64,000 nucleotides of DNA from Beijerinckiaceae bacterium. GTDB taxonomy: Bacteria; Pseudomonadota; Alphaproteobacteria; Rhizobiales; Beijerinckiaceae. The stretch spans positions 1,488,001-1,552,000 of the forward strand of contig CP024846.1 in the NCBI GenBank assembly GCA_004564215.1, read 5' to 3'. The notes under the pieces were generated by a model, which saw nothing but the letters and a program-made list of their open reading frames with translations, searched no databases and was not told the origin of the DNA. Both the position numbers and the translations under genes were made by a program. Positions 38,145 to 47,269 of the stretch are shown one piece after another; the stretch's first letter is position 1; each line of letters begins with the position of its first letter.

Positions 38145-38317
38145 TATCTATCACGCGAAGGGAGGCCTCTGCAGTCTTTGGACAAATGGCCTAAAATTGG
38201 GGGCTGGAATCGATCTATTTTTCGATTTGTCACAAGATTCGGCGCAATAATGTCGCCGAAGCGGTAATATTTTAGGACAAGCTTGAGAGGCACGTGCCTC
38301 GTAGACCGTGGGAGAAA

Positions 38318-39754
38318 ATGTCAGGTTTCGATCCTTTGGTTATTGAGCGGGGCAACGCGGGCGATCCTCCCACTCATGCTGAAAAATCCGGCCGCAGGCT
38401 CTTCGTCAAATCCTTCGGCTGTCAGATGAATGTTTACGATTCGCAGCGAATGGCTGACGTTCTCGCGCGGGATGGCTTTGCCGAGACCGACCGCGTGGAA
38501 GATGCCGACCTCGTCATCTTGAACACTTGCCACATCAGGGAGCGCGCGGCCGAGAAGGTCTTTTCCGAGCTGGGCAAGCTGCGTGTGATCAAGGCTGACC
38601 GCGCCAAAATGCGGCTCGATACAAAAATCATCGTTGCGGGATGTGTCGCGCAGGCCGAAGGCGCGGAGATTTTCCGCCGCCAAAAGGCCGTGGATGTTGT
38701 CGTCGGGCCGCAAAGCTATCATCGCCTGCCGGAGCTTTTGCAGCGAGCCGAACGGCGAAGCGCGATCGACACCGAATTTCCGGCCGACAGCAAATTCGAC
38801 CACCTCGCGGTGCCTTCGCCGGCGCAGATTCGCAAGCGCGGCGTCAGCGCCTTTGTCACGGTCCAGGAAGGTTGCGACAAATTCTGCAGCTTCTGCGTTG
38901 TGCCTTACACACGCGGCGCCGAGGATTCGAGGCCCCTCGCCGCGATCGTGGCGGAGGTGGAAAGGCTTGCCGCCGCCGGCGTCCGGGAGGTTTGCCTTAT
39001 CGGCCAGAACGTCAACGCCTATCATGGTCGCACGGAGGAAGGCGGCTCTGCATCGCTGGCCGTGCTCTGCGCCGAGCTTGCAAAGGTGCCCGGCATCGCG
39101 CGCATCCGCTACACCACGAGCCATCCCGGCGACATGGATGCGAGCCTCATTCACGCGCATCGGGATCAGGCCAGCTTGATGCCCTTCCTCCATCTGCCCG
39201 TCCAATCAGGTTCCGATCAAATGCTGCTAGCCATGAATCGCCGGCACAAGAGCGCGGACTATGTCGCGCTTGCGGCCGAAATCCGCAGGGCGCGGCCCGA
39301 CATTGCTCTATCTTCGGATTTCATTGTTGGCTTCCCTGGCGAAACCGAGGAAGATTTTGAGGCAACGCTCGCATTGATCGAAACGGTGCAATTTGCAGCC
39401 GCGTTTTCGTTCAAATATTCGGCTCGTCCCGGAACGCCGGCGGCCGAATTGAAGACTCAAATTCCGGAAGACATGAAGGCGGCCAGGCTTAAGCGCCTGC
39501 AAGCCCTGCTTGAGGAACAGCGCCAATCGTTCAATCGTTCCATGGTTGGACGCAGGCTCGACGTGCTGATTGAAAAACCCGGCCGACATCCTGGCCAGAT
39601 CGCCGGCAAATCGCCCTATCTTCAGCCGGTACAGATGGACGGCGATGTCGAACATATCGGCGAAATTGTCGCCGTTGAGATCGTCGCCGCAGGCGCTAAT
39701 TCGCTATTTGGACGCATCGTGCCAGATCAGGCCGCTCGAGAGGCTTTTCGTTGA
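38318..39754 (+). CDS. miaB: tRNA-2-methylthio-N6-dimethylallyladenosine synthase MiaB
   Basis: A radical SAM methylthiotransferase of about 478 residues acting at A37 of tRNA. The N-terminal UPF0004 domain has the auxiliary cluster cysteines ([32 protein letters not shown]), the radical SAM motif is [16 protein letters not shown], and a TRAM domain closes the protein. A GTG at 38294 is an alternative start; neither start has ideal spacing. Its product needs the isopentenyl modification from MiaA, encoded elsewhere. Confidence 0.95.
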   Translation: MSGFDPLVIERGNAGDPPTHAEKSGRRLFVKSFGCQMNVYDSQRMADVLARDGFAETDRVEDADLVILNTCHIRERAAEKVFSELGKLRVIKADRAKMRLDTKIIVAGCVAQAEGAEIFRRQKAVDVVVGPQSYHRLPELLQRAERRSAIDTEFPADSKFDHLAVPSPAQIRKRGVSAFVTVQEGCDKFCSFCVVPYTRGAEDSRPLAAIVAEVERLAAAGVREVCLIGQNVNAYHGRTEEGGSASLAVLCAELAKVPGIARIRYTTSHPGDMDASLIHAHRDQASLMPFLHLPVQSGSDQMLLAMNRRHKSADYVALAAEIRRARPDIALSSDFIVGFPGETEEDFEATLALIETVQFAAAFSFKYSARPGTPAAELKTQIPEDMKAARLKRLQALLEEQRQSFNRSMVGRRLDVLIEKPGRHPGQIAGKSPYLQPVQMDGDVEHIGEIVAVEIVAAGANSLFGRIVPDQAAREAFR

Positions 39755-40812
39755 AACCATCGGATCGATCAGCGCCGTTTTCACGGCCAGAATTCAAGCG
39801 CGCGCCGGCCGAAAATGATGCGGCGGAGATCACCTTGGCCTTCGATGACAATCGCCATGCATCGCTGGTCTTCGGCCAATATGATCAGAACCTCGCCAAG
39901 CTCGAACGCAGGCTCGGCGTGATTGCCAATGCCAACGGCAATCATGTGACGATCAAAGGCCCCGCCGAAGCGTGCCAACATGCCCGTCTCGTATTGGAAA
40001 ACCTGTATACGCGGGTGACGCTTGGGCAGCCGGTGAGCCTTGGCGATGTCGATGGAGCGATCCAGGAAGGCGCCTTGCAAGGCACGCTCTTTCCCAAGGA
40101 GGAGGATGCCGGGCGCGTTGTCTTCGAACAGATCGGGACGCGTCGGCGCGGCAATGTGCGGGCCCGCAACGCCGCGCAAGACCTCTATTTGCGAACCCTG
40201 AAACGGCACGAGCTGGTTTTCGCGGAAGGACCGGCAGGGACCGGCAAGACCTGGCTCGCTGTGGGCTTTGCGGTTCTCTTGCTGGAACAGGGGGCAGTCG
40301 AACGCTTGGTGCTGTCGCGGCCGGCGCTTGAGGCGGGCGAGAGACTGGGGTTCCTGCCCGGCGATATGCGGGACAAGGTGGACCCCTATTTGCGTCCGAT
40401 CTTCGATGCGCTGGCTGATTTCATGGATGCCCGCATGCTCGAACGCGGCATGCAAACCGGCATGATCGAAGTCGCTCCGCTCGCATTCATGCGCGGGCGC
40501 ACCTTGAGCAACGCCTGCGTGCTGCTCGACGAGGCGCAAAACGCGAGTTCAATGCAGATGAAGATGTTCCTGACCCGCCTCGGCGAAGGCTCGCGCATGA
40601 TCGTGACGGGGGATCCGTCGCAAACCGATCTTCCGCCGGGACAGAAGTCGGGACTGAGCGAAGCGATCGAGCTTCTCTCCGGGCTCGAGGGCATTGGCCA
40701 TGTTGTCTTCAAGGAAGGCGACGTGGTCCGTCACGATCTCGTGCGCCGCATTGTCGGCGCTTACGAAGCCTCGCATCGGGCGAGCCTCGGACTCGAGAAG
40801 GCGCGGAGATGA
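39751..40812 (+). CDS. PhoH-like ATPase
   Basis: The 353-residue protein has an N-terminal KH-like part ([16 protein letters not shown]) and a P-loop domain: [20 protein letters not shown] near residue 157, and the DEAQN Walker B ([19 protein letters not shown]). PhoH/YbeZ proteins partner YbeY in RNA maturation. The start is TTG at 39751, overlapping the miaB stop by four bases, supported by GAGAGG seven bases upstream. Its stop overlaps ybeY in turn. Confidence 0.94.
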   Translation: MKPSDRSAPFSRPEFKRAPAENDAAEITLAFDDNRHASLVFGQYDQNLAKLERRLGVIANANGNHVTIKGPAEACQHARLVLENLYTRVTLGQPVSLGDVDGAIQEGALQGTLFPKEEDAGRVVFEQIGTRRRGNVRARNAAQDLYLRTLKRHELVFAEGPAGTGKTWLAVGFAVLLLEQGAVERLVLSRPALEAGERLGFLPGDMRDKVDPYLRPIFDALADFMDARMLERGMQTGMIEVAPLAFMRGRTLSNACVLLDEAQNASSMQMKMFLTRLGEGSRMIVTGDPSQTDLPPGQKSGLSEAIELLSGLEGIGHVVFKEGDVVRHDLVRRIVGAYEASHRASLGLEKARR

Positions 40813-41309
40813 ACCCCGTGATCGAAGTCGCGATCGAAGCCGGCGATTGGGAGCCTCTCAGTAGGCTCGAGCGGCTTGCGGAGGAAGCAATCGCTGCGGC
40901 GGTTCGGCAAACCGCGTTTGTACTTCCCTCCAATGCCGAAGTCAGCGTGCTCTTCTGCGATGATGCATTTATCCGCGAGTTGAACCGCAAATGGCGCGGG
41001 ATCGACAAGCCGACCAATGTGCTTTCTTTCCCGCCTGGAGGCGATCCGGGCGCAACCCCACTTCTGGGAGACATTGTCATCGCATTCGAGACGGCCGCGA
41101 AAGAAGCTCTCGCCGCACAAATTCCCTTGCATGATCACGTCGTTCATCTTTTGGTGCACGGCTTTTTGCATCTCATCGGCTACGACCATATCGAAACTGC
41201 CGAAGCCGAGGCGATGGAAGCCCATGAATGTGCCATTCTCGCCAAGCTTGGGATCGCCGATCCTTACCACGCTTGCTTGATTGAAGAAGCAGTCGACGCC
41301 CATGAGTGA
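40809..41309 (+). CDS. ybeY: Endoribonuclease YbeY (rRNA maturation)
   Basis: The 166-residue zinc-dependent endonuclease works in 16S rRNA 3'-end maturation and ribosome quality control. The His triad motif is HLLVHGFLHLIGYDH, near residue 117, with the conserved LNRKWRGIDKPTNVLSFP earlier. The gene overlaps phoH by four bases and the next gene by eight. Confidence 0.95.
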   Translation: MNPVIEVAIEAGDWEPLSRLERLAEEAIAAAVRQTAFVLPSNAEVSVLFCDDAFIRELNRKWRGIDKPTNVLSFPPGGDPGATPLLGDIVIAFETAAKEALAAQIPLHDHVVHLLVHGFLHLIGYDHIETAEAEAMEAHECAILAKLGIADPYHACLIEEAVDAHE

Positions 41310-42363
41310 ACGTGACAATCCTGCCACCAGCGAAGCTGGGTTCGACCGATCGATCGTTGGTGGGAAGCCGACCCTGTTCGATCGGCTGCGTGCCTTGTTT
41401 GGCCTTGGCGGCGCTTCGATCCGCGACGACATCCAGGAAGCGCTCGCCGACACCTCGATCGAAGTCGATGTTTCGCCGCAAGAGCGAGCCATGTTGAAGA
41501 ACGTCCTCGCCTTGCATGATGTGCTCGTCGGCGACGTGATGGTCCCGCGCGCCGACATCATCGCGGTTGCGCTCGACACCGAGCTTGCCGGCGTTCTGGA
41601 CATTTTTCGTGCCGCTGGCCATTCGCGCCTGCCGGTTTACGGGGATACCCTCGACGATCCCCGCGGCATGGTGCACATCCGGGACTTCGTCGCTTATCTC
41701 GCCGTCGCGGCGAACACGCGGGAGGGCGAGAAGCGCGCAACCGATGTCCCCGCCCCGGCCCCCATACCGGGGGATAGCAAAAACTTTTGTGGACTTTGCG
41801 AATTGGATATTCCCCTGTCACAGACAAACATTCTTCGCCCCGTATTGTTTGTGCCGCCGTCCATGCCGGCTCTGGATCTGCTGATCAAGATGCAGGCCAC
41901 GAGAACCCATATGACGCTGGTCATCGACGAATATGGCGGCACCGAAGGCCTTGCTTCGATTGAGGACATCATGGAGTTGATCGTCGGCGATATCGAGGAC
42001 GAACATGACGAGGACGAAAGCCCGAAGATCGAAGCCACGGCCACCGGAAGCTTCATCGTCGATGCCCGCGCCGACCTCAACGACGTCTCGGAGGCGATCG
42101 GCACCGATCTCGCCGCAATCAGCGATGCCGAAGAAATCGATACTTTGGGAGGTTTGATTACCGCGCTCGCCGGATATGTACCGGTGCGCGGGGAAATCAT
42201 TGCGAAAGGCGGAATCGAATTTGAAATTCTTGACGCCGATCCCCGCCGGGTCAAGCGAATCAAGATCCGCAAGGGTGGCCCCCGTCTCGGTCCGGGACAA
42301 CTCGAAGAAAGGCTCGGTCAAACGCAGCTAAGCAACGCTGATAATTCCTCGACAGAAATATAG
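41302..42363 (+). CDS. CorC/HlyC-type CBS domain protein
   Basis: The 353-residue protein has the two CBS motifs of the family (MVPRADIIAVALDTELAGVL with SRLPVYGDTLDDPRGMVHIRD; RPVLFVPPSMPALDLLIKMQ with MTLVIDEYGGTEGL) and a C-terminal CorC transporter-associated domain (DTLGGLITALAGYVPVRGE). It lacks the membrane DUF21 domain, like CorC/YbeX. It is often linked to magnesium/cobalt resistance, though the mechanism is unclear. The ATG at 41302 overlaps ybeY by eight bases. Confidence 0.93.
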   Translation: MSERDNPATSEAGFDRSIVGGKPTLFDRLRALFGLGGASIRDDIQEALADTSIEVDVSPQERAMLKNVLALHDVLVGDVMVPRADIIAVALDTELAGVLDIFRAAGHSRLPVYGDTLDDPRGMVHIRDFVAYLAVAANTREGEKRATDVPAPAPIPGDSKNFCGLCELDIPLSQTNILRPVLFVPPSMPALDLLIKMQATRTHMTLVIDEYGGTEGLASIEDIMELIVGDIEDEHDEDESPKIEATATGSFIVDARADLNDVSEAIGTDLAAISDAEEIDTLGGLITALAGYVPVRGEIIAKGGIEFEILDADPRRVKRIKIRKGGPRLGPGQLEERLGQTQLSNADNSSTEI

Positions 42364-42410
42364 CCAAAAAATTCGGGCGGCAACAAAACTCGGGGTCATA
42401 CGGCAACGTA

Positions 42411-43229
42411 ATGGATACCTTCACGATGAATGCTTGGTACTTTGCCGCGATTTTTTTTACTGCCATAGCAGCATTCTGCACGTACTACGGATCAGTGGCG
42501 GAGGGTCGACGAAGCGCCGATGAACAAACTACTCACATCGAGTCCAAACTTCAGGTCTTAGGAACACAGATCCAGGAGCTTCGTCTTGGCTCGGGCTCAC
42601 CAGCTCAGTCAGCAAAGATTGAAGAAGTCGATGAGAAGTATCGAGAATTAGCCGAGGAATTCTTCCACTCCATTCCGTTACGAACGGCTCAAGAGGAAGC
42701 GCGCACCGCGAAACAGCAGGTAGAAGAGGTCCAGAAAGCCCAGGAGCTCGAAGCACATTTTCGCGCTGTCAAACGTGAAGCTGAAAAGCTGGCTGCAGCC
42801 TACAACCGCTCAGGTGGACAGGTTGTATTAGAACTCCAGAGCGATGGCCTACCAGAAAATCTGTTTCGTACACCTCAAAACCATCCCGCTTACGTATTGC
42901 TTAAATTCCCGGGTTCCAAATATTGGGGTATTCGAATCGTTTCCTATCCGGACCGCACATTGGCGCTGCAGTTTGTCCGCCTCCTGTCACCTGATGGTTC
43001 TTCAAACTACCAGGCGATGCAGTTGACCAATGATTCCGTCAACCTCTTCCTTCTCAAAGACCAGTTCGGATTGTCCCTGAACCAATCCATTTCGGATCCA
43101 GTAAGAGCAAATGTAACTGACGGTCTCCTCACAACACCGCAACCGCTCGATCAATTCGAAGCCACCGCAACTGAGCTTACTCGGCGCATCATTGAGTATG
43201 AACTGTTGTCACTCAAAGCGCCTAAATGA
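42411..43229 (+). CDS. Hypothetical membrane-anchored coiled-coil protein
   Basis: The 272-residue protein has an N-terminal hydrophobic anchor (WYFAAIFFTAIAAFCTYYG), then a coiled coil over residues about 35-130 rich in Glu, Gln and Lys (AQEEARTAKQQVEEVQKAQE), and a beta-rich C-terminal domain. I recognise no family. The codon and base use is clearly poorer in G+C than corC and lnt on either side, and the gene interrupts a usually adjacent pair, so it looks acquired. GGCAACGTA before the ATG gives only a weak ribosome site. Confidence 0.6.
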   Translation: MDTFTMNAWYFAAIFFTAIAAFCTYYGSVAEGRRSADEQTTHIESKLQVLGTQIQELRLGSGSPAQSAKIEEVDEKYRELAEEFFHSIPLRTAQEEARTAKQQVEEVQKAQELEAHFRAVKREAEKLAAAYNRSGGQVVLELQSDGLPENLFRTPQNHPAYVLLKFPGSKYWGIRIVSYPDRTLALQFVRLLSPDGSSNYQAMQLTNDSVNLFLLKDQFGLSLNQSISDPVRANVTDGLLTTPQPLDQFEATATELTRRIIEYELLSLKAPK

Positions 43230-43418
43230 ATCATCAGGTTCCGATGCAAGGGCGACGATAGACGTCTTTTCGGGAGCCTATTGATCGCAAAAAAATTCTG
43301 GACCACCTGGCAGCGAAGCCAAAAACTATTTCGTGACAAGAAAATCAGTCAAATAACAAGATAGATGCCCCATCGAGTCGACACGCAACAGCGCCGACAT
43401 CTAGCAAGAGACGGCTGA

Positions 43419-45080
43419 ATGCACGCGATCGCCGCAACGATCATCCTCGCCGCCGGCTGGCGCCGCCGCTTGATCGCCTTCTTGGCCGGGGCCACCGGCG
43501 CGCTGGCCATGGCGCCGTTTGACATCTTTCCGGCGCTCATCATCGCAATGACAACCGCCGTATGGCTGATCGACGGGACAGCCAACAAGGTGAACATGCC
43601 GGCTTACGGGCAGGGCTCCGGTTTGCTCGGATCGGCTTGGCGCGCATTCTGGGTCGGCTGGTGGTGGGGCTTCGGCTATTTCGTCGCGGGTCTTTGGTGG
43701 CTCGGCGCGGCGTTTCTCGTCGATGCGAAGGAATTTGCGTGGGCGCTGCCCCTCGGGGTCGTCGGTCTTCCAGGCGTGCTGGCGATTTTTCCCGCCGTGG
43801 GGTTTCTGTTGGCGCGGCTTTTCTGGATGCCCGGCGCCGGGCGCATTTTTGCGTTTGCCACGGGCCTGAGCTTCTCCGAGTATTTGCGCGGGCATATCTT
43901 TACGGGATTTCCGTGGAATGCTTTCGGCATGGCGCTCGGCGGCAATCTGGTCACCGCCCAATTGGCTTCGCTCATCGGCCTCTACGGACTGACGATCATC
44001 GCAATTGCGGTGTTTTCCGCCCCGGCCGTCCTCGCCGATAAGCCGGCCCGCCAAACTCTGACGCGCCGCCTCCCGCCCGCGATCATGGCGGCCATCGCAG
44101 CTTTTGGCGCCATCTGGATTTTCGGAACGCTCCGGCTGGGGAAAGGCACCACGCCGGACGTCCCCGGCGTGAAACTACGCATCATGCAGCCGAATTTGGC
44201 CCAGGATGAAAAATTTCGGCCGGAAAACAAGGTGCCGATCGTTACGCATTATTTGAATTTATCGGCCCAATCGACAACGGAGCGGGCCGGCCTCGATGAT
44301 GTGACCGTTCTCATTTGGCCGGAATCGGCGTTCCCCTTTATCCTGGCGCGCGACGCCGGGGTGCTTGGCGCGATCGGAGCGCTCCTGCCGCAAAACACAG
44401 TCCTCCTGACCGGCGCGGCGCGCGACGGGGACCTATCGTTCCGGCCCGCCGGAGACTCCGCAGGGCGGCCCCAGCACACCTATTTCAACGCCATTCAAGT
44501 GGTCGCCAGCGGCGGGTTTATTCTCGACAATTATGACAAGGTGCATTTGGTACCGTTCGGGGAATATCTGCCATTCCGTTCCCTGTTTGACCGGCTCGGC
44601 ATTCGCCAGTTTGTCCATATCCCGGGCGGTTTCGAGCCGGGAACCGATCGCAAACTGCTTTTCGTACCAGGCTTACCGGCGGCGGCCGCGCCCTTGATCT
44701 GTTATGAGGCGATCTTTCCGGGCGAAGTCACCCCGGGGCAAACCAACGGGGAGCGCCCCGGATTGCTCTTGAACGTCACCAACGACGGGTGGTTCGGCAC
44801 CACGAGCGGGCCCTACCAGCATTTCGCCCAAGCGCGATTGCGCGCGATCGAGGAAGGATTGCCGCTGGTCCGCGCCGCAAATACCGGCATCTCGGCAATC
44901 GCCGATCCCTATGGCCGCGTTTTAGCTGAGCTGCCGTTGGGATCCGAAGGGATCTTGGATGGCGCTTTGCCCCAGGCGATCCCTGCGCCGCTGTTTGCAG
45001 AGTTTCCGCTTGCCGGCGCCCTATTCCTTTGGGTAGCGAGCCTTATCACAACCGCCGCATTTTTTCGGTTTCGCTCTTGA
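43419..45080 (+). CDS. lnt: Apolipoprotein N-acyltransferase
   Basis: The 553-residue inner-membrane enzyme adds the third acyl chain to lipoproteins. Seven or so hydrophobic segments at the N-terminus lead to a nitrilase-like periplasmic domain with the catalytic Glu in WPESAFPF, Lys in YDKVHLVPFGEYLPF, and Cys in PLICYEAIFPG. A C-terminal helix (LAGALFLWVASLITTAAFF) closes the chain. It follows the inserted coiled-coil gene and is followed by a 458-base low-GC gap. Confidence 0.95.
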   Translation: MHAIAATIILAAGWRRRLIAFLAGATGALAMAPFDIFPALIIAMTTAVWLIDGTANKVNMPAYGQGSGLLGSAWRAFWVGWWWGFGYFVAGLWWLGAAFLVDAKEFAWALPLGVVGLPGVLAIFPAVGFLLARLFWMPGAGRIFAFATGLSFSEYLRGHIFTGFPWNAFGMALGGNLVTAQLASLIGLYGLTIIAIAVFSAPAVLADKPARQTLTRRLPPAIMAAIAAFGAIWIFGTLRLGKGTTPDVPGVKLRIMQPNLAQDEKFRPENKVPIVTHYLNLSAQSTTERAGLDDVTVLIWPESAFPFILARDAGVLGAIGALLPQNTVLLTGAARDGDLSFRPAGDSAGRPQHTYFNAIQVVASGGFILDNYDKVHLVPFGEYLPFRSLFDRLGIRQFVHIPGGFEPGTDRKLLFVPGLPAAAAPLICYEAIFPGEVTPGQTNGERPGLLLNVTNDGWFGTTSGPYQHFAQARLRAIEEGLPLVRAANTGISAIADPYGRVLAELPLGSEGILDGALPQAIPAPLFAEFPLAGALFLWVASLITTAAFFRFRS

Positions 45081-45538
45081 CGTATTTAATTTCAGAATTC
45101 ATGATAATGTTTAGTTGAAAATTATTGCATGCGCTCTTTTGCAGCGTGATTATTCAACCCTCGCCTTTATTTTAATATTTTTTTCCCTATATTTTTAAAA
45201 CTAACCTAAGAAAGTGCGCGGATCACACGCGCTTTCGATATTATCGGGTTTGGATTGGAGATTCGCGTTCAATCCATGGGGCGTGTGTGAAAAGGCTCAG
45301 CTGATACTGTTTTCAGCTGAAAGAAGTATGTTTGACGTGAAGGCGGTGGGTTGAGGCAGTCTGTACCGTGATTCTTTCGTCCCGGAATTTCGTAATCGGG
45401 CGGCCGGCGACTTCCTTTGCGCCAACCATGGGGATGCGAAAAGGGCAACGGGAAGGCAGGCTACTCGGTGAACACCGAGGCGGCGTGGGTGCTCGTTCAA
45501 CCGAGGGGCTGCGCGGCAATGCCTAGGCGAGGATGATC
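45081..45538. promoter_or_regulatory. AT-rich region upstream of luxR, with paired palindromes
   Basis: The 458 bases between lnt and luxR start with about 130 bases far richer in A+T than anything around (poly-T and TAATATTTTT tracts near 45160-45200), which hints at transferred DNA or a silenced promoter. It should contain the luxR promoter. No gene was recognised; the open frame on the minus strand at 45297-45500 has no family features. Confidence 0.5.
45297..45320. promoter_or_regulatory. Two TCAGCTGA palindromes 16 bases apart
   Basis: The 8-base palindrome TCAGCTGA occurs at 45297-45304 and again at 45313-45320, separated by TACTGTTT. The pair also forms one larger dyad and may fold as a hairpin or bind a dimeric regulator about 220 bases before luxR. 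The regulator is not known. Confidence 0.35.
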
Positions 45539-46294
45539 ATGTCATCGAACAAGCTCAGAGACTCTCTCAATCACACGATTCGCTTTATTCACGATCTCGA
45601 CCGGGCCCGCAACCTTAAGGATATCTCCACCCAGGTCCTGCGCCATCTTTCACAAATCGGGGCGGAGCACGTTATCGCGACTTCAATTCCGCGGCTTGGC
45701 ACGACCGGCCGCCAACAACTTAGCCACGTTCTGTTTCAGGATATTCCCCAGGAATGGATTAGCCGATATTCAACTCGCGGTTACGCCTTCGTCGACCCCA
45801 CCATTCGACGGATGATGTCGGGTACCGCGCCGTTTTACTGGAACGAGCTGGATCCGGACATAAAGGACGACCCGGCCGCGCGGCGGGTCATGGAGGAAGC
45901 CGGAGAGTTCAATCTCAAGACCGGCTTTTCCTCGTCCCTGCTCACCCTCGACGGGCAGAGCGTCGCCTTCTCGCTCTCAGGGCGGCAGCTGTCCAATGAT
46001 CCCGAGATGCGCGGCATGTTGACGCTCATCGCGAGCTACGCCATCGGCCGTGCGATCGCCCTCAATCAGGAAGCGACAACCTCCGAGCAAGGCAAGATGG
46101 TCAGTCTGTCGGCGCGGGAGCGAGAAGCCCTGCAATGGGCCTCAGAGGGGAAAGCCGATTGGGAGATCGGCGAAGTCATGAATATCTCCGAACATGGAGC
46201 AGATAAGCATCTGCGTTCGGTACGCTCGAAACTCGGGGCCAGCAACCGGACCCATGCGGTGGCTGAAGCCATTCGCCGCGGCCTCATCGCATAA
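45539..46294 (+). CDS. LuxR-type quorum-sensing regulator (acyl-HSL receptor)
   Basis: The 251-residue protein has the autoinducer-binding domain with the invariant residues at the same spacing as TraR: Trp73, Tyr77, Asp86, Pro87 and Trp101 (EWISRYSTRGYAFVDP, FYWNEL). The C-terminal LuxR helix-turn-helix spans residues about 188-245 (LSAREREALQWASEGKADWE). No receiver domain is present, so it senses a small molecule. The ATG at 45539 has GGCGAGG upstream at good spacing; one at 45533 is possible. luxI follows on the same strand, so this is probably its cognate receptor. The luxR-luxI pair interrupts the usual lnt to metK order. Confidence 0.93.
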   Translation: MSSNKLRDSLNHTIRFIHDLDRARNLKDISTQVLRHLSQIGAEHVIATSIPRLGTTGRQQLSHVLFQDIPQEWISRYSTRGYAFVDPTIRRMMSGTAPFYWNELDPDIKDDPAARRVMEEAGEFNLKTGFSSSLLTLDGQSVAFSLSGRQLSNDPEMRGMLTLIASYAIGRAIALNQEATTSEQGKMVSLSAREREALQWASEGKADWEIGEVMNISEHGADKHLRSVRSKLGASNRTHAVAEAIRRGLIA

Positions 46295-46314
46295 TGGTAC
46301 GGGAAACCGTACTA
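46295..46314. promoter_or_regulatory. lux-box-like 20-base dyad
   Basis: TGGTACGG-GAAA-CCGTACTA starts directly after the luxR stop and matches its reverse complement at seven of eight arm positions. Its 20-base length and position (centre about 117 bases before the luxI start) fit a LuxR-type operator. It could instead be a GNRA-loop hairpin at the end of the luxR message. Confidence 0.45.
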
Positions 46315-46335
46315 TCAACATGCATTCGCCATTGG

Positions 46336-46366
46336 CATTTTCCATACAGTTGCTGACTGGAAATTG
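46336..46366. promoter_or_regulatory. Upstream copy of the CATTTTCCA dyad
   Basis: CATTTTCCAT (46336-46345) and CTGGAAATTG (46357-46366) form arms that match at eight of ten positions with an 11-base spacer. The left arm and preceding GG repeat the sequence of the second dyad 54 bases downstream. Possible protein-binding site in the luxI leader or promoter. Confidence 0.35.
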
Positions 46367-46389
46367 ACCAAGGCGCAGGGTGCGACCGG

Positions 46390-46418
46390 CATTTTCCAGC
46401 TAGCTATTCTGGAGAATG
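46390..46418 (+). promoter_or_regulatory. Dyad that would cover the luxI ribosome binding site
   Basis: CATTTTCCAG (46390-46399), 9-base loop, CTGGAGAATG (46409-46418): the arms pair at nine positions with one G-U-compatible mismatch. The right arm contains GGAG (46411-46414), the Shine-Dalgarno sequence seven bases before the GTG at 46422. In RNA the stem would hide the ribosome site; in DNA it could be an operator. Confidence 0.45.
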
Positions 46419-46421
46419 CGC

Positions 46422-47057
46422 GTGATTCACATAGTAACCGCAGAAAATGAGCATCTGTATCAAGAACAGATGGAGCAAGCTTATCGCTTACGTCATCGTG
46501 TGTTCGTTGAAGAAATGGGCTGGCACAATCTAGCCAAGCCCGATGGACGCGAGATCGATCAATTCGACGATAAACATGCCGTCCATATGCTGTATATCGA
46601 GCACGACAAGGTGCTCGGTTACCAGCGTCTCCTCCCTTCAACGCGTCCCCATCTTCTCTCCGAAGTCATGCCGGAGCTTTGCGAAGTCGAGCGGCCGGTC
46701 GGCGCCCACATCTGGGAATGGACCCGCTTCTGCGTTGAGCGCAGTCGCCGTGATAAAGGCCGGGCCGTCTGTCCCATCACCAACCAGCTTCTGACTGCTG
46801 TCGTCGAATGGGGCATGGAGTGCGGCATTTCCCAGCTCATTATCGAGACCAATCCGACTTGGCTTCTGCGAATGGTGCAGCTGCACTTCTGTCCGATGCC
46901 TCTGGGATTACCCCGCACGATTGAAGGTCAGGACATCATCGCGGTTTTGACCACCTTCGATTCCAGAACCCAGGCACGGTTGCAAGAAATGCGCGGCACC
47001 AGGAGGAAGGTCACGGTTGACAGAAGCGCTCGCCGCCCAGCCCTGCTCCATGCATAA
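46422..47057 (+). CDS. Acyl-homoserine-lactone synthase (LuxI family)
   Basis: The 211-residue enzyme makes an acyl-HSL signal from S-adenosylmethionine and an acyl donor. With the GTG start at 46422 the invariant residues fall at Arg24, Phe28 and Trp34, then Glu44, Asp46 and Asp49 (RLRHRVFVEEMGW, GREIDQFDD), followed by HIWEWTRFCV with the conserved Glu and Arg. An ATG at 46416 overlaps the ribosome site and is less likely. The sequence recalls the BjaI/RpaI/BraI branch, which uses unusual acyl- or aryl-CoA donors, but that is from memory. Metabolically, metK nearby makes its SAM substrate. Confidence 0.93.
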   Translation: MIHIVTAENEHLYQEQMEQAYRLRHRVFVEEMGWHNLAKPDGREIDQFDDKHAVHMLYIEHDKVLGYQRLLPSTRPHLLSEVMPELCEVERPVGAHIWEWTRFCVERSRRDKGRAVCPITNQLLTAVVEWGMECGISQLIIETNPTWLLRMVQLHFCPMPLGLPRTIEGQDIIAVLTTFDSRTQARLQEMRGTRRKVTVDRSARRPALLHA

Positions 47058-47085
47058 TTTGCGAAGATCCTATGTTTAATATTGA

Positions 47086-47117
47086 CCGGCGGCCGAGGGT
47101 AAAGACTCGGCCGCCGG
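47086..47117 (+). terminator. Strong hairpin after luxI
   Basis: Perfect 12-base GC-rich arms CCGGCGGCCGAG and CTCGGCCGCCGG enclose an 8-base loop 28 bases after the luxI stop. A second small stem GACGG-TCCC-CCGTC follows at 47121-47134. No T-run, so Rho-independent termination is not certain. Confidence 0.55.
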
Positions 47118-47269
47118 CGGGACGGTCCCCCGTCAAGACGTTTAGGTCAAAGTCCGGCCACACGGATAGGCTTAAGGTCATATTGGCGTTATGAGGCAGG
47201 CGGCGCCTTAAAGCATCGTTTTGGGGCGTCCAAGAGCCGAAACAGAAGCGCGGCCATTGGAACAAATTC

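Noticed and set aside
45297-45500. Short minus-strand open frame before luxR
   Set aside because: No ribosome site or family features, and it overlaps the paired palindromes and presumed promoter.
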